From: Glossina fuscipes
Lineage: Eukaryota; Arthropoda; Insecta; Diptera; Glossinidae
Direction of reading: 5' to 3'
DNA: 64,000 bases
Assembly: GCF_014805625.2 (NCBI RefSeq)
Contig: NW_023998417.1
Location: forward strand, 833,968-897,967
Below the pieces are notes generated by a model that was not told the DNA's origin, ran no database searches, and saw only the letters and a list, made by a program, of their open reading frames with translations. Each line of letters opens with the position of its first letter. Position 1 is the first letter of the stretch. The position numbers and the translations under genes are program-made. Below are positions 48,861 through 60,410 of the stretch, in pieces.

Positions 48861-49617
48861 ATATTATATGTTTGGATACCGAAAGAAATTCCATTTTTTT
48901 TTTTTTTTTAGAACCTCTAGTAGGTCAAGGGAATGATCGAATTTTAAAATTTGGTTGAGAAGAACAAAGTTTTCTTTGCCCACACGAACCAACTAAAATC
49001 TGATGAGAGAGTGATTTTTGAATTCCATATCTCGCCAATTCAAAACATAAAGTCTTTGATCTTAAACTCGTATTCTTCTAGTCTTTTAAATCTTACAATG
49101 GTAGGAAGAAAGTCAATTTGAAAAATTTCTGATTGCTGTGCTTAATAATGTTCATGTCCCAATAAAGGTAGGAATTCTTTGGTATTTTTTAGAAAACAAA
49201 AGTAGAGAAATAGTCAGCTGCTCATAATACTACATATGACTTAATACTACGGTCTCCACAAAAGCATTTTTATCAATATTTTTAATATTGAAGTGAGTTT
49301 AAATAATTACAGACGGGAAACTAAACGTCCAAAGGCTGATACTTATTAAATATATTCTTGGGCCCATTGCATGTGCATGCTTGCATGGTTAACTGAAATC
49401 AAAAAAAAAGGAAAGGCAATAATTAGATGCCTTCTAGTAAATACTGTAATGTATTACACACATATTAACTTATTTGTTCTTGATGTTGGTCTTCTTGTCA
49501 CCCTTAACAGGGTAAGTTTGAAATCAGCTAATAAAGACCAGACCGGAGGTTAACAAAGTTGCACAGGGAGTTAAATGTGAGTTAAATCAAAATTTTTGTT
49601 CTCCTTTATTAAGGTTC

Positions 49618-49644
49618 CTCAGCTCAGCTTGAAAATGAGCTGAG
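49618..49644. other. Perfect 9-bp hairpin
   Basis: CTCAGCTCA and TGAGCTGAG pair perfectly around a nine-base loop. There is no T-run after it and no coding neighbour, so it is not called a terminator. Confidence 0.6.
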
Positions 49645-49800
49645 TTATCCTACAAAAGGCGTACAAATAGGGGAATGCATCTTACTTGATATGGCTTACG
49701 CTTTATACGATTTTGTGTTATATTGTTAGATGATGTAGAGGTATATACGATATAAGATAGAAATAGTTGCGATGACCAATGACTACGATATTTGATCTAC

Positions 49801-49838
49801 CAGAGAGAGAGAGAGAGAGAGAGAGAGANNNNNNNNNN

Positions 49839-49883
<45 letters not shown>

Positions 49884-49926
49884 GACAGACAGAGAGAGAC
49901 AGACAGACAGAGAGAGAGAGAGAGAA
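49801..49926. repeat. Long (AG)n/(AGAC) array with assembly gap
   Basis: AG units fill 49801-49828 and 49839-49875 around the gap. AGAC and AGACAG variants then follow to about 49926. Frames through it give ERERER or SLSLSL runs. Confidence 0.97.
49829..49838. other. Assembly gap (10 N)
   Basis: Ten Ns inside the AG array. The true repeat length is unknown. Confidence 0.99.
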
Positions 49927-50485
49927 AATTCAGAACACAAGACAAATATAGATAAATTTCTTTATTATTTTTTTGAAACATATTTAGTCTTTAAATTTTC
50001 ATTCTATGCACCAGCCTAATGTGTGTTATTGGCGTACAAGTATTTTTATCACAATGCGCTTACATAATTTGGGTATTTGTGGCCACCATTTGATTGTGTA
50101 TAAACATGAGCGAAATGACCAGTTAAAGTCTGTGAATAATAGAGTGCATTCTAAGAGGTTGTGCAATTTCGGAAAATCACAATCTGCTTTACCATTGAAT
50201 TGTTGTCAGGTTTATGACTTTAGATACGACATAACAGAGAGATTTAAATATATATGTGTTAAATGTGTGCGTAAGCAGTAGACATCTGTTATAGGAGAAC
50301 TCATTCATTGCCTACGATACAAGATTTAGGTGTAAGGCTTAAAACATTTGTATGCATATACATGACTGCTTCTCCTCGGCATATAATGGATGATTACATA
50401 TTTGTTGTAAAAGACACGTAGATTTTCTATTTGCACTCCGAGCATTGACCAAACTTATAATTGTGGCATTCAATCACATAGTTTT

Positions 50486-50545
50486 AGATGGACGGATGGA
50501 TGGATAGATAGATAGTTAGATAGATAGATAGATAGATAGATATAT
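50486..50545. repeat. Compound (GGAT)n(GATA)n microsatellite
   Basis: GGAC and GGAT units pass into about ten GATA units, then TATATA. Confidence 0.93.
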
Positions 50546-50829
50546 ATACTCTATCGCACATTTACAACATATCCCAAACGGTCATAAGTTGTTCTTCGGT
50601 ATGGTTACACTTTAGTTGCTGTTACTTTTATTAAAGAACTTAAATGTCTGCCATGAATTGGACCAATTTGCCACAGTTAATGACACGTTTCTCTCGTTGT
50701 ATATCTCACAATACAGTTTCGTACTTTAATGCGTTCCGAACTGCTATGAGTTCTTCCTGTTTCTTTTTCTCCCGTTTTTTTTTTTTTTGTTTTTTTTGGT
50801 GTATGAGTGTATCTTTGTGCCACACACAC

Positions 50830-50854
50830 TGAGTGACACTGAATGTGTCACTCA
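50830..50854. other. Perfect 10-bp hairpin
   Basis: TGAGTGACAC and GTGTCACTCA pair perfectly around the five-base loop TGAAT. It lies just after a CACACA tract. No function is evident. Confidence 0.65.
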
Positions 50855-51743
50855 TTCAATTCATTTTTGCATGCGTGTAGTAAGTGAGTGAAAAGCCATC
50901 ATTTCGTCTATGGTGAAATCTTCTTTTACATCGTTTGCCCTTTACCCAACCAACCTCCCTTTCCCTAATCACCCCCGCTTTCTCATTTTCTATGTACAAC
51001 ATTTCTCATTTGACATTTTGAGTTACACGCTAAGGGAATTTTCAAAATCATCATTTGTTGTGTTTTAGTTTTATATTTTTTATCGAAAATTCTTCTCGTT
51101 TCTCGTTTCTTTCTGCATTCTTTATTCATTTCGATTCAATTCATTCTTGTTGGTGGGAAAAATGTATCTATCTATCTATTCAAGCCTCAAACTATTCATC
51201 CCAACAACCGGCAACCATTAACACCCTGGCTGGTTGACCAGCCCGCTTTAACCAGAACCGAACCAAAATGACCGCACACACAATTACTACATACAGTATT
51301 CGTGCTTTTGTTGAGTATTCTTCTACGACTAGTAGTTGGCTACTTGAAATGTTGCTGCTGCTCATTTCAATTTTGTAATTGAGATTAGCTTTTTGGGGAT
51401 AATAAAGAGATCAGATCATTTAATTAACTTTCGAGAATTACAAAAGATGCTGTTGATGATTAAGCAAAATCCAAACCACACATTTTCTTCTTAAATTTCC
51501 TTTCTTATTATTATTATTATTATTTTCTTTTCGATGCACCCAGGAGATGGTATCGTTAAGTAGTCGCTTTAACTTTATTTTATGCATAACCAATACGTTG
51601 TCTATATGTAGTGTACATGTGTAATTTTTGAAAGAAACAAATCTAAAAAAATATAATGCAAGTAATGATTAATATGACTTACTATGATTTAAAAAAATAT
51701 CGCTTCTAACACACACGCACGCACTTACTTAAAACATATGAAA

Positions 51744-52013
51744 TTAGGGAAAAGTGTCCGATTTAAATACTAACACTATGGCAAGCTGTGCAGACGTGGT
51801 GTTCAATCTCGTCCTCACTTGAAATGTCCTCTCTATAGGCAATTCAATTAACATCTGTGCCTTTTGTTTGCGCAACATCAACACATTTTCTTCCAAATCT
51901 CTTAGGCGCATGCGCATGGTATAGCATAACTCGATTTTCCATATTCTTACAATGACAATCAAATAATGATATATATTTTGAGGAGCCAAAGTCGTTCCTC
52001 GTTTTGTCCTCAC
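51744..52013 (-). other. Gene-like open frame or candidate exon, unidentified
   Basis: The minus-strand frame contains RLRDLEENVLMLRKQKAQM then LIELPIE, a charged, heptad-like segment that could form a short coiled coil (about residues 35-60). CAA|GTGAGG at 51819/51818 is a good splice-donor match. GTAAG|A near 51946 could serve as an acceptor, although the pyrimidine tract is weak. If both are used, the exon is about 127 bases. No family is recognised. It could also be a decayed transposon gene, since the adjacent GC-rich block looks foreign to its surroundings. Confidence 0.2.
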
Positions 52014-52026
52014 AGGTTCTTCGTCT

Positions 52027-52326
52027 TTGAGAGCGGAGTCCTACGCTAAGTTAGGTTACGAATTGAGAACAGGATTAAGTAAAGTACTTGACCGACGACG
52101 AGAGATAAGGGAACAGGATCAGAAACATATGTTTTCTGATTGGGATATGGTAAGGTTGCTAAAAGGCAACCTTGAAGCAACAGCTGATTTCAAATTTCGC
52201 GTTCGGGGGAGAGATCAGTTCGGTCGAGTAGGAGAGAGAGAGTCAGGGAAGAGTCGAGAGCAAGCCGCGAAACAAGGCGGTCGGGTTCTTAGTGATAAGC
52301 TAATGTCGCACCTTGCGCCTTTGTGA
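52027..52326 (+). other. GC-rich 99-residue open frame, unidentified
   Basis: This frame is unlike any other in the window: rich in Arg, Glu, Gly and Gln (LDRRREIREQDQKH; RVRGRDQFGRVGERESGKSR) and clearly less AT-rich than its flanks. It contains an eight-base perfect stem (AAGGTTGC / GCAACCTT, about 52151-52173). No domain is recognised. Possible explanations are the gag or leader region of an LTR retrotransposon, a real exon, or a non-coding conserved block. It is divergently arranged with the minus-strand frame just to the left, 13 bases apart. Confidence 0.2.
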
Positions 52327-52480
52327 AATTTAAAAGAAGAAGAAGAATTTAACAGCATAGCAGAAAGTCACAACAAGTAACTTAAACTTCGCTTTCGATA
52401 GTTCTTGTGAGCCGGAGCCTGGGGCCGTTGAGCATACCCCAGCACCAGGAAATGAGCAAAAACCCTCACAATATATATAT
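52327..52480. other. GC-rich tail of the unexplained block
   Basis: After an AAGAAGAAGAAG run comes GTGAGCCGGAGCCTGGGGCC and CATACCCCAGCACCAGGAAA, strikingly GC-rich for this window. No retroviral-type primer-binding site, LTR end or terminal repeat is found by eye. It ends in AT-rich sequence after about 52480. Confidence 0.5.
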
Positions 52481-55344
52481 CGATATTATCCGGGCCATAT
52501 TTATATGTAAGAAAACCTAACACTTCCTGGTTTTCAAAATTAAAAAAAAAAATTTATTTTTCGAAAAATACTAAATTAAGGTAAATGTAGCAAGGAAAAC
52601 GTCCTTTTATAGTACGCCTTTAATCTACTATAAGACTTACGAGGCTATTGTAAGCTATTCTAAAGACGAGGAACAATCCTAAATGCTTTCCTGGTTAACA
52701 CTTAACTATATGCAAATGTGGCAACTATTTCCTAGAGTTTAAATTGAACGACAAGATAATATAAAGACATTGCTTTTACATTAAGATTTTCAAGCTTTCA
52801 CAATAACATCTATAAGGCTTTCTTTAGTAAGACAATTTAGTTCACTTAATGTGATTTGTCTATGACAGCAATCTCTGCATTCCGAGTCGCTTTCGCCTAT
52901 TTATAGAGGTTCGATTGAATTCGAAGTAATCTCACCTAACTCACCTACGATAGGTGAGAATATCAAACAAGTTCACAGAAATACTAAAAATCATTGTACA
53001 CTTTTCTGAAAGAAATTGTAAAGCGTGAAATTTTTAGACAACATTTGCCAGAAGATGTTCCCGAAAGCGTACATCGCTTCGGTAACTATTTCTTCACCTT
53101 TCGGTTGCTAAAGTTTATCTATTTGTCTTTGACTGTAGGATAAATGAATTGAATTGAAATTCGCAGGAAATTAGGTTAATACAAAAGAAGTTAAAAGGGC
53201 TTGAAAAATCGTAAGGGAAGCTTATCTTCATTGATTGTCGGCAAATTTTTATCAACTGAAAGACTTTACCTTCTTATAAATTAATATAATCCCGCAAATA
53301 TTCTCTGTAAAGTCAAATGTCGAAGCGATTTTTAGTGACTTCATTCGCTGTGTGTATACATAATATATATATATATATATATAGGGGGACAAGTCTGTGA
53401 AAGAAATAAATGAAAGAATAAAATGAAAATAATGTTAGAAGTTTTTCTTTAGCATAACTTGCATATAACTTTACACGACATACCTAAATTCAATAATAAT
53501 TTAAAATGTAATGAAAATATCATTATACGAAAGTTGGTGACACGAGAAACTACTTTAACTGTAAGAAGTTGCTTAGAAATATTACAAAACGCCCTACAAT
53601 CTTGTCATGAATTTTCTTCTCTTTGCGCTACGTCCCCTTTGGCCCGAAGCTATTCATGTTTAGTGAATTCAATTATAAAAGTGCAATCTTCATAAATCCA
53701 CTTAAGTGAAACTTCAAAGCAGAGCATAAATGTCATTTGCACAGTGAAAACTGCCACAACAAAAACATTGATAATAACAATAACAACAACAACAACAACA
53801 GCAATAGCAATAGCAACATCAACAACAACAATAATAATAATAACAATAGTAAATACAATACACATAGAATATGTAAAGAGACAACGAGCCATATATATAT
53901 GGATAGCATGAGAGCAGCGTAATGACCAAGCACAAGAAGAAAAGTTGCTAGATGTTCGCACTAAAAACTTGGTAAAGACGACAACAACATTTGAAGAGTT
54001 TTAAAAAGCTATAAGAACAGATGTACAATCTCGACTGCGTTTTATGCGTAAAACGATAGTAATGGCATTGGTGGCGAACGGTTAGCAGATGTTATTCTTA
54101 TGTTGATTAACACAAGCTCCGCCAATCTTTGAATAAATGTGACTTTGAAGTTATGTAAAGACTTTTAACTTCTTTGGCAATATAAGGAAAACACAAAAAG
54201 GACAAAATTATTACGACTTTTGATTAAATTCTTCGAAAACTTCTTGCACGCGCTATACATATAGTAAATGTATTGAATTCATTAAAATTCCCCGTAAGAA
54301 GACACTATTAGACAGGGACCTTTTACTCACTATCGGAATCGCCCAAAAGTTTCGACTTATTTTGACTAAGAGCTTTCAGTGGGCACGAGCCTTTCAAAAA
54401 AAAAAGTCATTCTAAGTTTGGCTCTCAATAAACCCGATGCTCTATGTCGCCATTCTGTTGGGAATAGACTGCGTCCACACTTATAGTATCAAAACTATAT
54501 GTGTGAGCAGTAAGAGAGTAAGTTTCAGTCCACCTCCTCCTACTTTTCACTTGTTAAAGGTCATCTATGCTATCTTGACAGTTTTGCAAAAGTCGCGAAA
54601 TTTAATATGACACTTGTCGTTGAAAGGCTCTAAAGAACACACAAATACTAATGCAATGAGCAAGATCGGTGAAAGCTAAAATTTTAAAATCACAAGGTTG
54701 AACTTATGTCTTAATCGGAAATCGGGGGTAAATCTTTTTTCATTAATTTAAAGAAAGTAAATAAAATGCAACAAATTGTGATGATTTTGTTAAATCGGAT
54801 TTTGTGATTGTCACCTCGGTGGCGCTGAAAATATAGAACATAAATATTGTAGTCCACTTACTGACCTCATGCTGATGAAAGTTTCATTTCAAGGCGTCTT
54901 TTGTGATTAGACTTACTTGGGTGAAGTTGCAACGCCGTGCAGAGTTCGTCGTCTTTCCTTTGTTAAAAAAGGGATAACCTAGAGGAAAAAGGCGAAAAAT
55001 AAATAACCAAAACGAATATAAAATTTGGACAAAACTAGAAATAATAAACAAAAATAAAAAGGAAGTAGAACAGTCCTTCTACGTGATGGCATACATATGT
55101 TGAGCGGTGTAGCGTACAACAAATGTGAGATTTTGATAATAATAATGGGTTCTCTTATGACTAGCGATCGGTCACAACGGCAGAATACGAAAATTACTTT
55201 ATGTTTCACTTACATATTGTTGCATATTATTTTAATTTTTTTTTTTTTTTTTGAACCGATAGTCTTAGTTGGTAGTGCTCATCTTATTTTCAGTCCCAGA
55301 ATTTATTTCTTTGATCCAAATAAACTATAGTAGTAATAGTAATA
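52481..55344. other. Non-coding stretch
   Basis: No gene is supported. It holds a TA array at 53367-53384 and an AAC/AAT array at 53767-53851. The remaining sequence is ordinary. Confidence 0.6.
53767..53851. repeat. (AAC/AAT/AGC)n trinucleotide array
   Basis: About 28 triplets of AAC, AAT or AGC with few interruptions. It produces NNNN, LLLL or VVVV runs in three frames, none with coding support. Confidence 0.93.
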
Positions 55345-55560
55345 ATTAAATTTTTTACCCACCACCGAAAGAAGGGGAAGAAATATTCGTTCTTTGGAAA
55401 CATTCGCAGCACCTAGAAGGAAGCTTCAGACACCCGATGAAGTATATATATTCGTTATCTGTCTGTCGGTCTGTTTGTCTACCTTGCTCTAACGTGTGTG
55501 GTAAACACTTTTCAGATTGCAAAAATGAAGCTAGCGGCTTCTAATTGAACGGAAATGGGA
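55345..55560 (+). mobile_element. DINE-1/mini-me-like repeat, second copy
   Basis: The order is TTTTTTACCCACCACCGAAA, AGCACCTAGAAGGAAGCTTC, AGACACCCGATGAAGTATAT, ATATTCGTTATC, then CTGTCTGTCGGTCTGTTTGT. The TA-type tract, short core and GTCY tract are in the same order as in the copy at 21965 and in described dipteran repeats of this group. The two overlapping frames at 55545-55755 start at its right edge and are not recognised. Confidence 0.55.
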
Positions 55561-55989
55561 AGAGACATAATGGAAGGCTTCGAATGCAGGTTTGTATTGA
55601 AAATGGACTTACTGGAGCAAAGAACACTCCCACAGTGCTATGTAGAGGAAGAACATCTCTGTTTTCAAATGCGAAAAATGATCATTTTTTACTCATCGCT
55701 CATGAGAACTGCAGTAAACAAATATTTGCATAACTGTTTTCAAAATAAAGATTGAAATTGTCAAAGTATCTGCCACACCCAGTTATGATGTCCTTATTTC
55801 TCATATTTGCTTTGGTAACACAACATGCAGTTTAGCAGTTTAACAAAATTTTGAACTTGAAAACTGTCGGTTAATTTGGTCTTTACTTCAATCTATATTT
55901 CGGCAGTAAGAATATATGATTCGGTCCCGCTTGCAATGATGATTGATTTATTAAAAAATTGGATTCAAATTTCTATGCGATAGAATGAA

Positions 55990-56105
55990 TGGTCAATGGT
56001 ACAGTGAGTGATTAGTCGGTGAAGGCAAAGCACCAAGCACCACCCGGCTGCGGCCATTCCCTATTTCTTTCTCCCCTCATTGTGTTACACGTATAGGGGA
56101 AATCT
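55990..56105 (+). mobile_element. SINE type A, 3' body fragment
   Basis: AGTCGGTGAAGGCAAAGCAC then CAAGC, followed by CCTATTTCTTTCTCCCCTCA and GTGTTACACGTATAGGGG, follows the 3' body of the copy at 4734 (CGATTGGC, AATTTCTTTCTCATCC, GTGTTACATGGATAGGG). The tRNA-like head is missing or too decayed to see. Confidence 0.5.
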
Positions 56106-57247
56106 TTTGAATGGATTGATCGTATTAAACATAAATTTCATGAAGTAAGCATTGTAGGGATAGCTGAAAAGACAATTTTTAACGAAAACAAAATATGGTA
56201 AACTTTTTTCATTGCCTTTTTTTAATAATGATTTACAAAACTGAAAAGCATTCATTTATATCATTATTTAAGCATATTTTTTATTTTTTGATTTAAATTT
56301 TTTTTTTGTTATTTCTTTGGTTTTTATTTACGGTAAAATAATTTAATAGAAATACAAAGTTTTCATTGTTGCGTATTGCTGTTGCGAGATTTTATGAAAT
56401 TTTCTTTTTGTTAGAAGCTCGTTCTCTTCTCTTCTCTCATCTTTTTCGTTTTTCTACTTTTAAAAACTTTGGATATTTTATGACAGCAAGTAAACAATGT
56501 AGTTTAACACTTTCTTTGTTCATATAGTTGTTGTTACTTTTGTTGTTATTATATTGTGTTTTGCTGTATTCTTGTTGCGAGATGTTTTAGGTATAAAACA
56601 ATTGCTTGTGCTCATAGCAAATCCTTGCTTTCCGTAAGCATACTATATTCTATCTAGGAAAGTATAAACAACAATGCGATGCAACGCAACGTAATGCAAC
56701 GCAATCGAAGACAATAGTATAAATACGCGACATAACAAAACAAAACAATCATAAACTTTTGAATAAAATTAAATTTATTTGTGATGAAAGAGAAACTTTT
56801 AATAGTTTATGTCACTATTATTCACAAATATTAATAAACGTAAAAAGAAAGTTATAGTTTGTTCACAAGTTAGTGGCGTTCCGCATCGGAATAATTGAAG
56901 ATGTTATCTGCAGAAGATTTTTTTTGAAAAATAAAAATTTTAAAGGCAAAGGAAGGAGGGAAGATGCATTCAACACTAAAAAGACACTTCTTGTATCTAT
57001 AGGCGATTTAATCGAACCTCACAATCAGTAAACATATCTAAGCGTTTTGAAAAAAAAAAAAAGAAAAAAAAAACAAGACGATAGATAACTACATCGTTTA
57101 GATTCTATTCTATATATGTATTGCGTATTCTGTATATATGCAGGACGAAGATCGTATTGATATTCTTGTAGGATCTGTAGAATGATGCGCACAGTGATGC
57201 AGTGAGTTTAGGCATAATTTTCTATTTTCTTCAATTTACGTAGCACA

Positions 57248-57271
57248 TTGCTCAATAAGTTCGTAGGATGA
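57248..57271 (+). mobile_element. Solitary mariner-like terminal repeat
   Basis: TGCTCAATAAGTTCGTAGGA followed by TGA matches the inner sequence of both ends of the MITE at 48710-48860. No reverse-complement partner is seen within about 1 kb. It is likely the remains of a related element. Confidence 0.55.
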
Positions 57272-59011
57272 TATATAGACGACTGACGATTATTGATGAA
57301 TCATTATAAATTTTTTATAACATCTTTTAACAAAAATGAAAGAGCGAAAAAGTTTAATAGAAATTGTATACTACTTGCTTTCTGCTGCCCTGTTTTAATT
57401 GGGGGCGAAAACTATTGTAGCATAAAAAATTAAACGCTCGCATATGTATGACCAAGGACTTGAAGAGGTTAAAGATGTTGTAAAAAATTCGAATGGCGAA
57501 AGAAAAAGAAATTTTTCGGAATTGAGATGCATGCAACTTTGAAAAATCGTCCTCCAAGAAAAATGCTAACTGTATTCAGAAATACGTTGGCCACTTAAAA
57601 TTTTACCACGCCCACAATCGTCTTTTCATCACGTATTTGAATATGTCATAAATGATTTCAATCAATAAAAAAAAGAAATTTCCTGATAAACTTACCAAGT
57701 GCTGAACTTAAATACGCCTTAAATACATAACATATCTTTAGGTGTTAAATTTTTTAAAACTGATCGAGTAAATAATTATACTATAGGGATGATTGATATT
57801 AGGGCATTGGTAAAGTTATGATGAATTTTGAAAATTGATCGACGTACACCAATACCACCTCTTTTAAGAGTTTATAATGCGAAAAGGTTTCGCCTTCTAA
57901 TCTGACTATTTTAACCAACATATAGGTATAAAATTAATGTGTTCTTGCAGACGAAAGAAGATTTGATTAAATATGCCTTCGCGTGTGTGTTAATAATTTT
58001 AAGACTGAAGCGGTAAATCGTCTCAAATTCCGTAAGCAGTTCTTATCTTCAACTTGTCTCCTCTGGATAGGGATCTTGATCGGACATATAAACGAGAGGA
58101 TATCGACTAGTCAAATGTAAAGCAATGCAGATTGCTGTCAGTTTGTAAGCTTTCGTATCCTTAGCCGTGAAGCTCGTTGTTTTAAAAGCTTAGGCTAGCA
58201 GCATGTACTTAGCCGGTTCTTCCGTTCTTCTATCTATTTTTTATTCTTTGTTTAAATTTTTTCAAGTTTGCTGTTTTGAATTTCAAGTTCCATTATTAGT
58301 ACAAGGCAAATGACCTCCCTACTCAATAATAAATATGAAGATGATTCTTTGTTTGCAGTTAAGCATAAATCCAGATAATCAAAGCAAAGGGATTAAAGTC
58401 CCATAACGAAATTTTCGAAACTACTTTTACGGCATTTCATAGCTTTCACACCCCAATCATTTGAGAAGAACACATTTAGAAAACGGACGTTTAACATACA
58501 ATAGCACGTTCATACACACACACATATGTATTTTCATAAAATGTTAGCTTTAGTCGGAAGTGTAAGTAAAAGTTAAAACAGAAGAGAGGCTCTGTCGAAT
58601 GCTTTCGTCATATTTTCATTTAAAATTTCATTTAAATTGCGTAATAAATTGCAAAGTGACTTACAATTTACAATATTAAAATATTAAAATTATGATTTAT
58701 ATTAAAATTTCATCATAAAATTGATTTCCGTTTGTATTTGGCATTTGCATATGTGTTTATATTTTCTCATGTATTTACTGTAATTATTGCACCTGTAATG
58801 ACCTATGAATGCCCGTAATGTTAGAAATTGATAAACGCGCTATAAATTTAAAATCAAACGGATGCGCATATGTGTTCACGTTTAAGTACATGTTAAACGC
58901 AGGACTGAAATGTTGTTCGCGAAATGTTTTATTAATAAACATGAAAATCATACGAAAACATTTTCGAAATCGGATTTCCACACCATTGCTTACGCAGAAT
59001 ACTAAACCCAA

Positions 59012-59034
59012 CCCCCCCCCCCCCCTCCTCCCCC
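59012..59034. repeat. C-rich tract (C14 then CTCCTCCCCC)
   Basis: Fourteen consecutive Cs followed by TCCTCCCCC, in an otherwise AT-rich window. The minus strand therefore has closely spaced G runs capable in principle of G-quadruplex formation. Confidence 0.9.
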
Positions 59035-59437
59035 ACTCTTTACGAACGCATTCGATTCGCATACGCCTATTAATTTTAAACTGCATTGTGATGGTAAACC
59101 TTGCCAATGTTAAACTAATTAGTTAGAGTACTGTTTGTTGGCATCACTGCCAAATAATTACCATTATGAACATGGAATGTGAAAAGTATATGAGAATTGA
59201 CTATTACGAAGAATTAAAAAAAAAAAAAAAAAAAGCAGTAGAAGAACAAAAAAACTCTAAATTCATGAATGCAAATAACAATATATGTTGTTTTTGGAGT
59301 TTTCGAAAAGTAGTCAATGTTTAACTGAAAAGAATAGTAAATGTATGCAGTACACCTTGGAACGAAGCATTACAATAAGTATTAGGGGAGATAAATGTTC
59401 CAACTAATTACTATATGACTACTATATGCACAATGAA

Positions 59438-59471
59438 TGGATGAATGAATGAATGAATGAATAAATGAATG
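59438..59471. repeat. (GAAT)n microsatellite
   Basis: About eight GAAT units with one ATAA variant. Confidence 0.93.
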
Positions 59472-59793
59472 ATAGGTCATCATCACACAATGCAGGAAAA
59501 AGTTTCGCTTGTTATCAGGTGAGTGTAACCTTTTTTTTTTTTGGCGAGAACATATCTTTGGCAATTTTACAATGAGGTGATGCGGTGACGATTGCCAAGA
59601 AGAGAGCGAGAACAACAGAGCTATCGTAAAAAGATGAAAATGCATAAATAGGAACTTTTGTCGTTCAACATTTCGACAAAGTGTGTTTTATCTATACTAA
59701 CGGATGTATTCGTTGTTAGTAAATATAAAACAAAGAAATTTATGCCCTCAAAAATGGTCAATGTTTTCGGCATTATTTCTCGATCAATCTGCC

Positions 59794-59945
59794 TAAGTGG
59801 CCAAGTAGGCAAGCGTCTCAACTAGCAACTCAATGGTCGTGGGTTCAAATCTCAAGTGCGGTAGAGTTTTTAATAAAGCCGAAAACCTTAGATGCTAGTG
59901 CTTTACGTCCTTTAGTCTTAGAATTTATTCTCTGGCTAAATTTAT

Positions 59946-59980
<35 letters not shown>
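59794..59980 (+). mobile_element. tRNA-derived SINE, body type B, well preserved
   Basis: This is the clearest copy. It has an A-box-like GTGGCCAAGTAGGCAAGCG (59798-59816) and a B-box-like GTGGGTTCAAATCTC (59840-59854), then AAGTGCGGTAGAGTTTTTAA. The body runs through GATGCTAGTGCTTTACGTCC and TTAGAATTTATTCTCTGGCT to an 11-unit TAA tail ending about 59977. Head spacing and sequence resemble a class II (Leu/Ser-like) tRNA, which is an inference. CCTAA.TG words at 59792 and 59981 may be the target duplication but overlap the head. It lies directly 5' of the LINE fragment. Confidence 0.78.
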
Positions 59981-60002
59981 CCTAAATGACGTCTACCACT
60001 TA

Positions 60003-60410
60003 TTCTCGTTATCGGACTCTTTAAAGTCCATTAAAGCAACATTGCTTAATACGCGCGATTTACCTATGTCGTATTTAAACCAGCTTTTATCCTTAAAAAG
60101 TCGTTACGTTTCGAAAGTGAATTATTGTCAATTTATTATCGGTTGCCAGGCTTATGCATGTTTGCGATGGCTTAGGGGTTCATTTGCAATTTGGTCCTGT
60201 ACCGGTTGTAAGTGTGCTCCTATGCTGATAGTGTACATTCTTTTTTTATTTTTTCTTTTTTTTTTCTTCTTATTTGTTTTATTATGCTTATACTCAACTT
60301 TATTGTTAATTAATATTAGTTTTGCATTAAGAGCCTATTGAACTCGACTGTTATTTGTTTAGTTGAGTTTCTAGTATAGGTGGAATAAAATAAATAAATA
60401 AATAAATAAT
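60003..60410 (+). mobile_element. Jockey-like LINE 3' end, second copy
   Basis: TATCGGACTCTTTAAAGTCC (60012) and GCGCGATTTACCTATGTCGT then ATTT (60053) align with TATCGGATTCTTTAAATTCT and GCGTCATTTGCCGACGTCGT in the LINE at 17984-18050. Further on, CCTGTACCGGTTGTAAGTGT and GTGTACATTC align with its 18150-18190. The coding frame is broken into a 99-residue frame (60042-60341) that no longer shows clean motifs. A 3' untranslated part follows, with an AAATA-type tail at about 60387-60412. The SINE immediately upstream may have inserted into this element. Confidence 0.65.

Larger units (their letters stand above)
48861..51743. other. Non-coding stretch
   Basis: No gene is supported. It holds two perfect or near-perfect hairpins (49618-49644 and 50830-50854), the gapped AG array, a GATA array at 50502-50545 and a T-rich tract near 50771-50800. 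The 91-residue frame at 50006-50281 is not repetitive but has no recognised domain. Confidence 0.5.
56106..59793. other. Non-coding stretch
   Basis: No gene is supported. It includes a single mariner-like end at 57248, a C14 tract at 59012-59025, an A-rich run at 59218-59234 and a GAAT array at 59438-59471. The 105- and 107-residue frames at 58784-59126 are opposite-strand shadows of each other across the C tract. Confidence 0.6.

Noticed and set aside
58784..59126. Two frames of 105 and 107 residues on opposite strands
   Set aside because: They are mutual shadows over the same DNA, include the C14 tract, and show no family motif.
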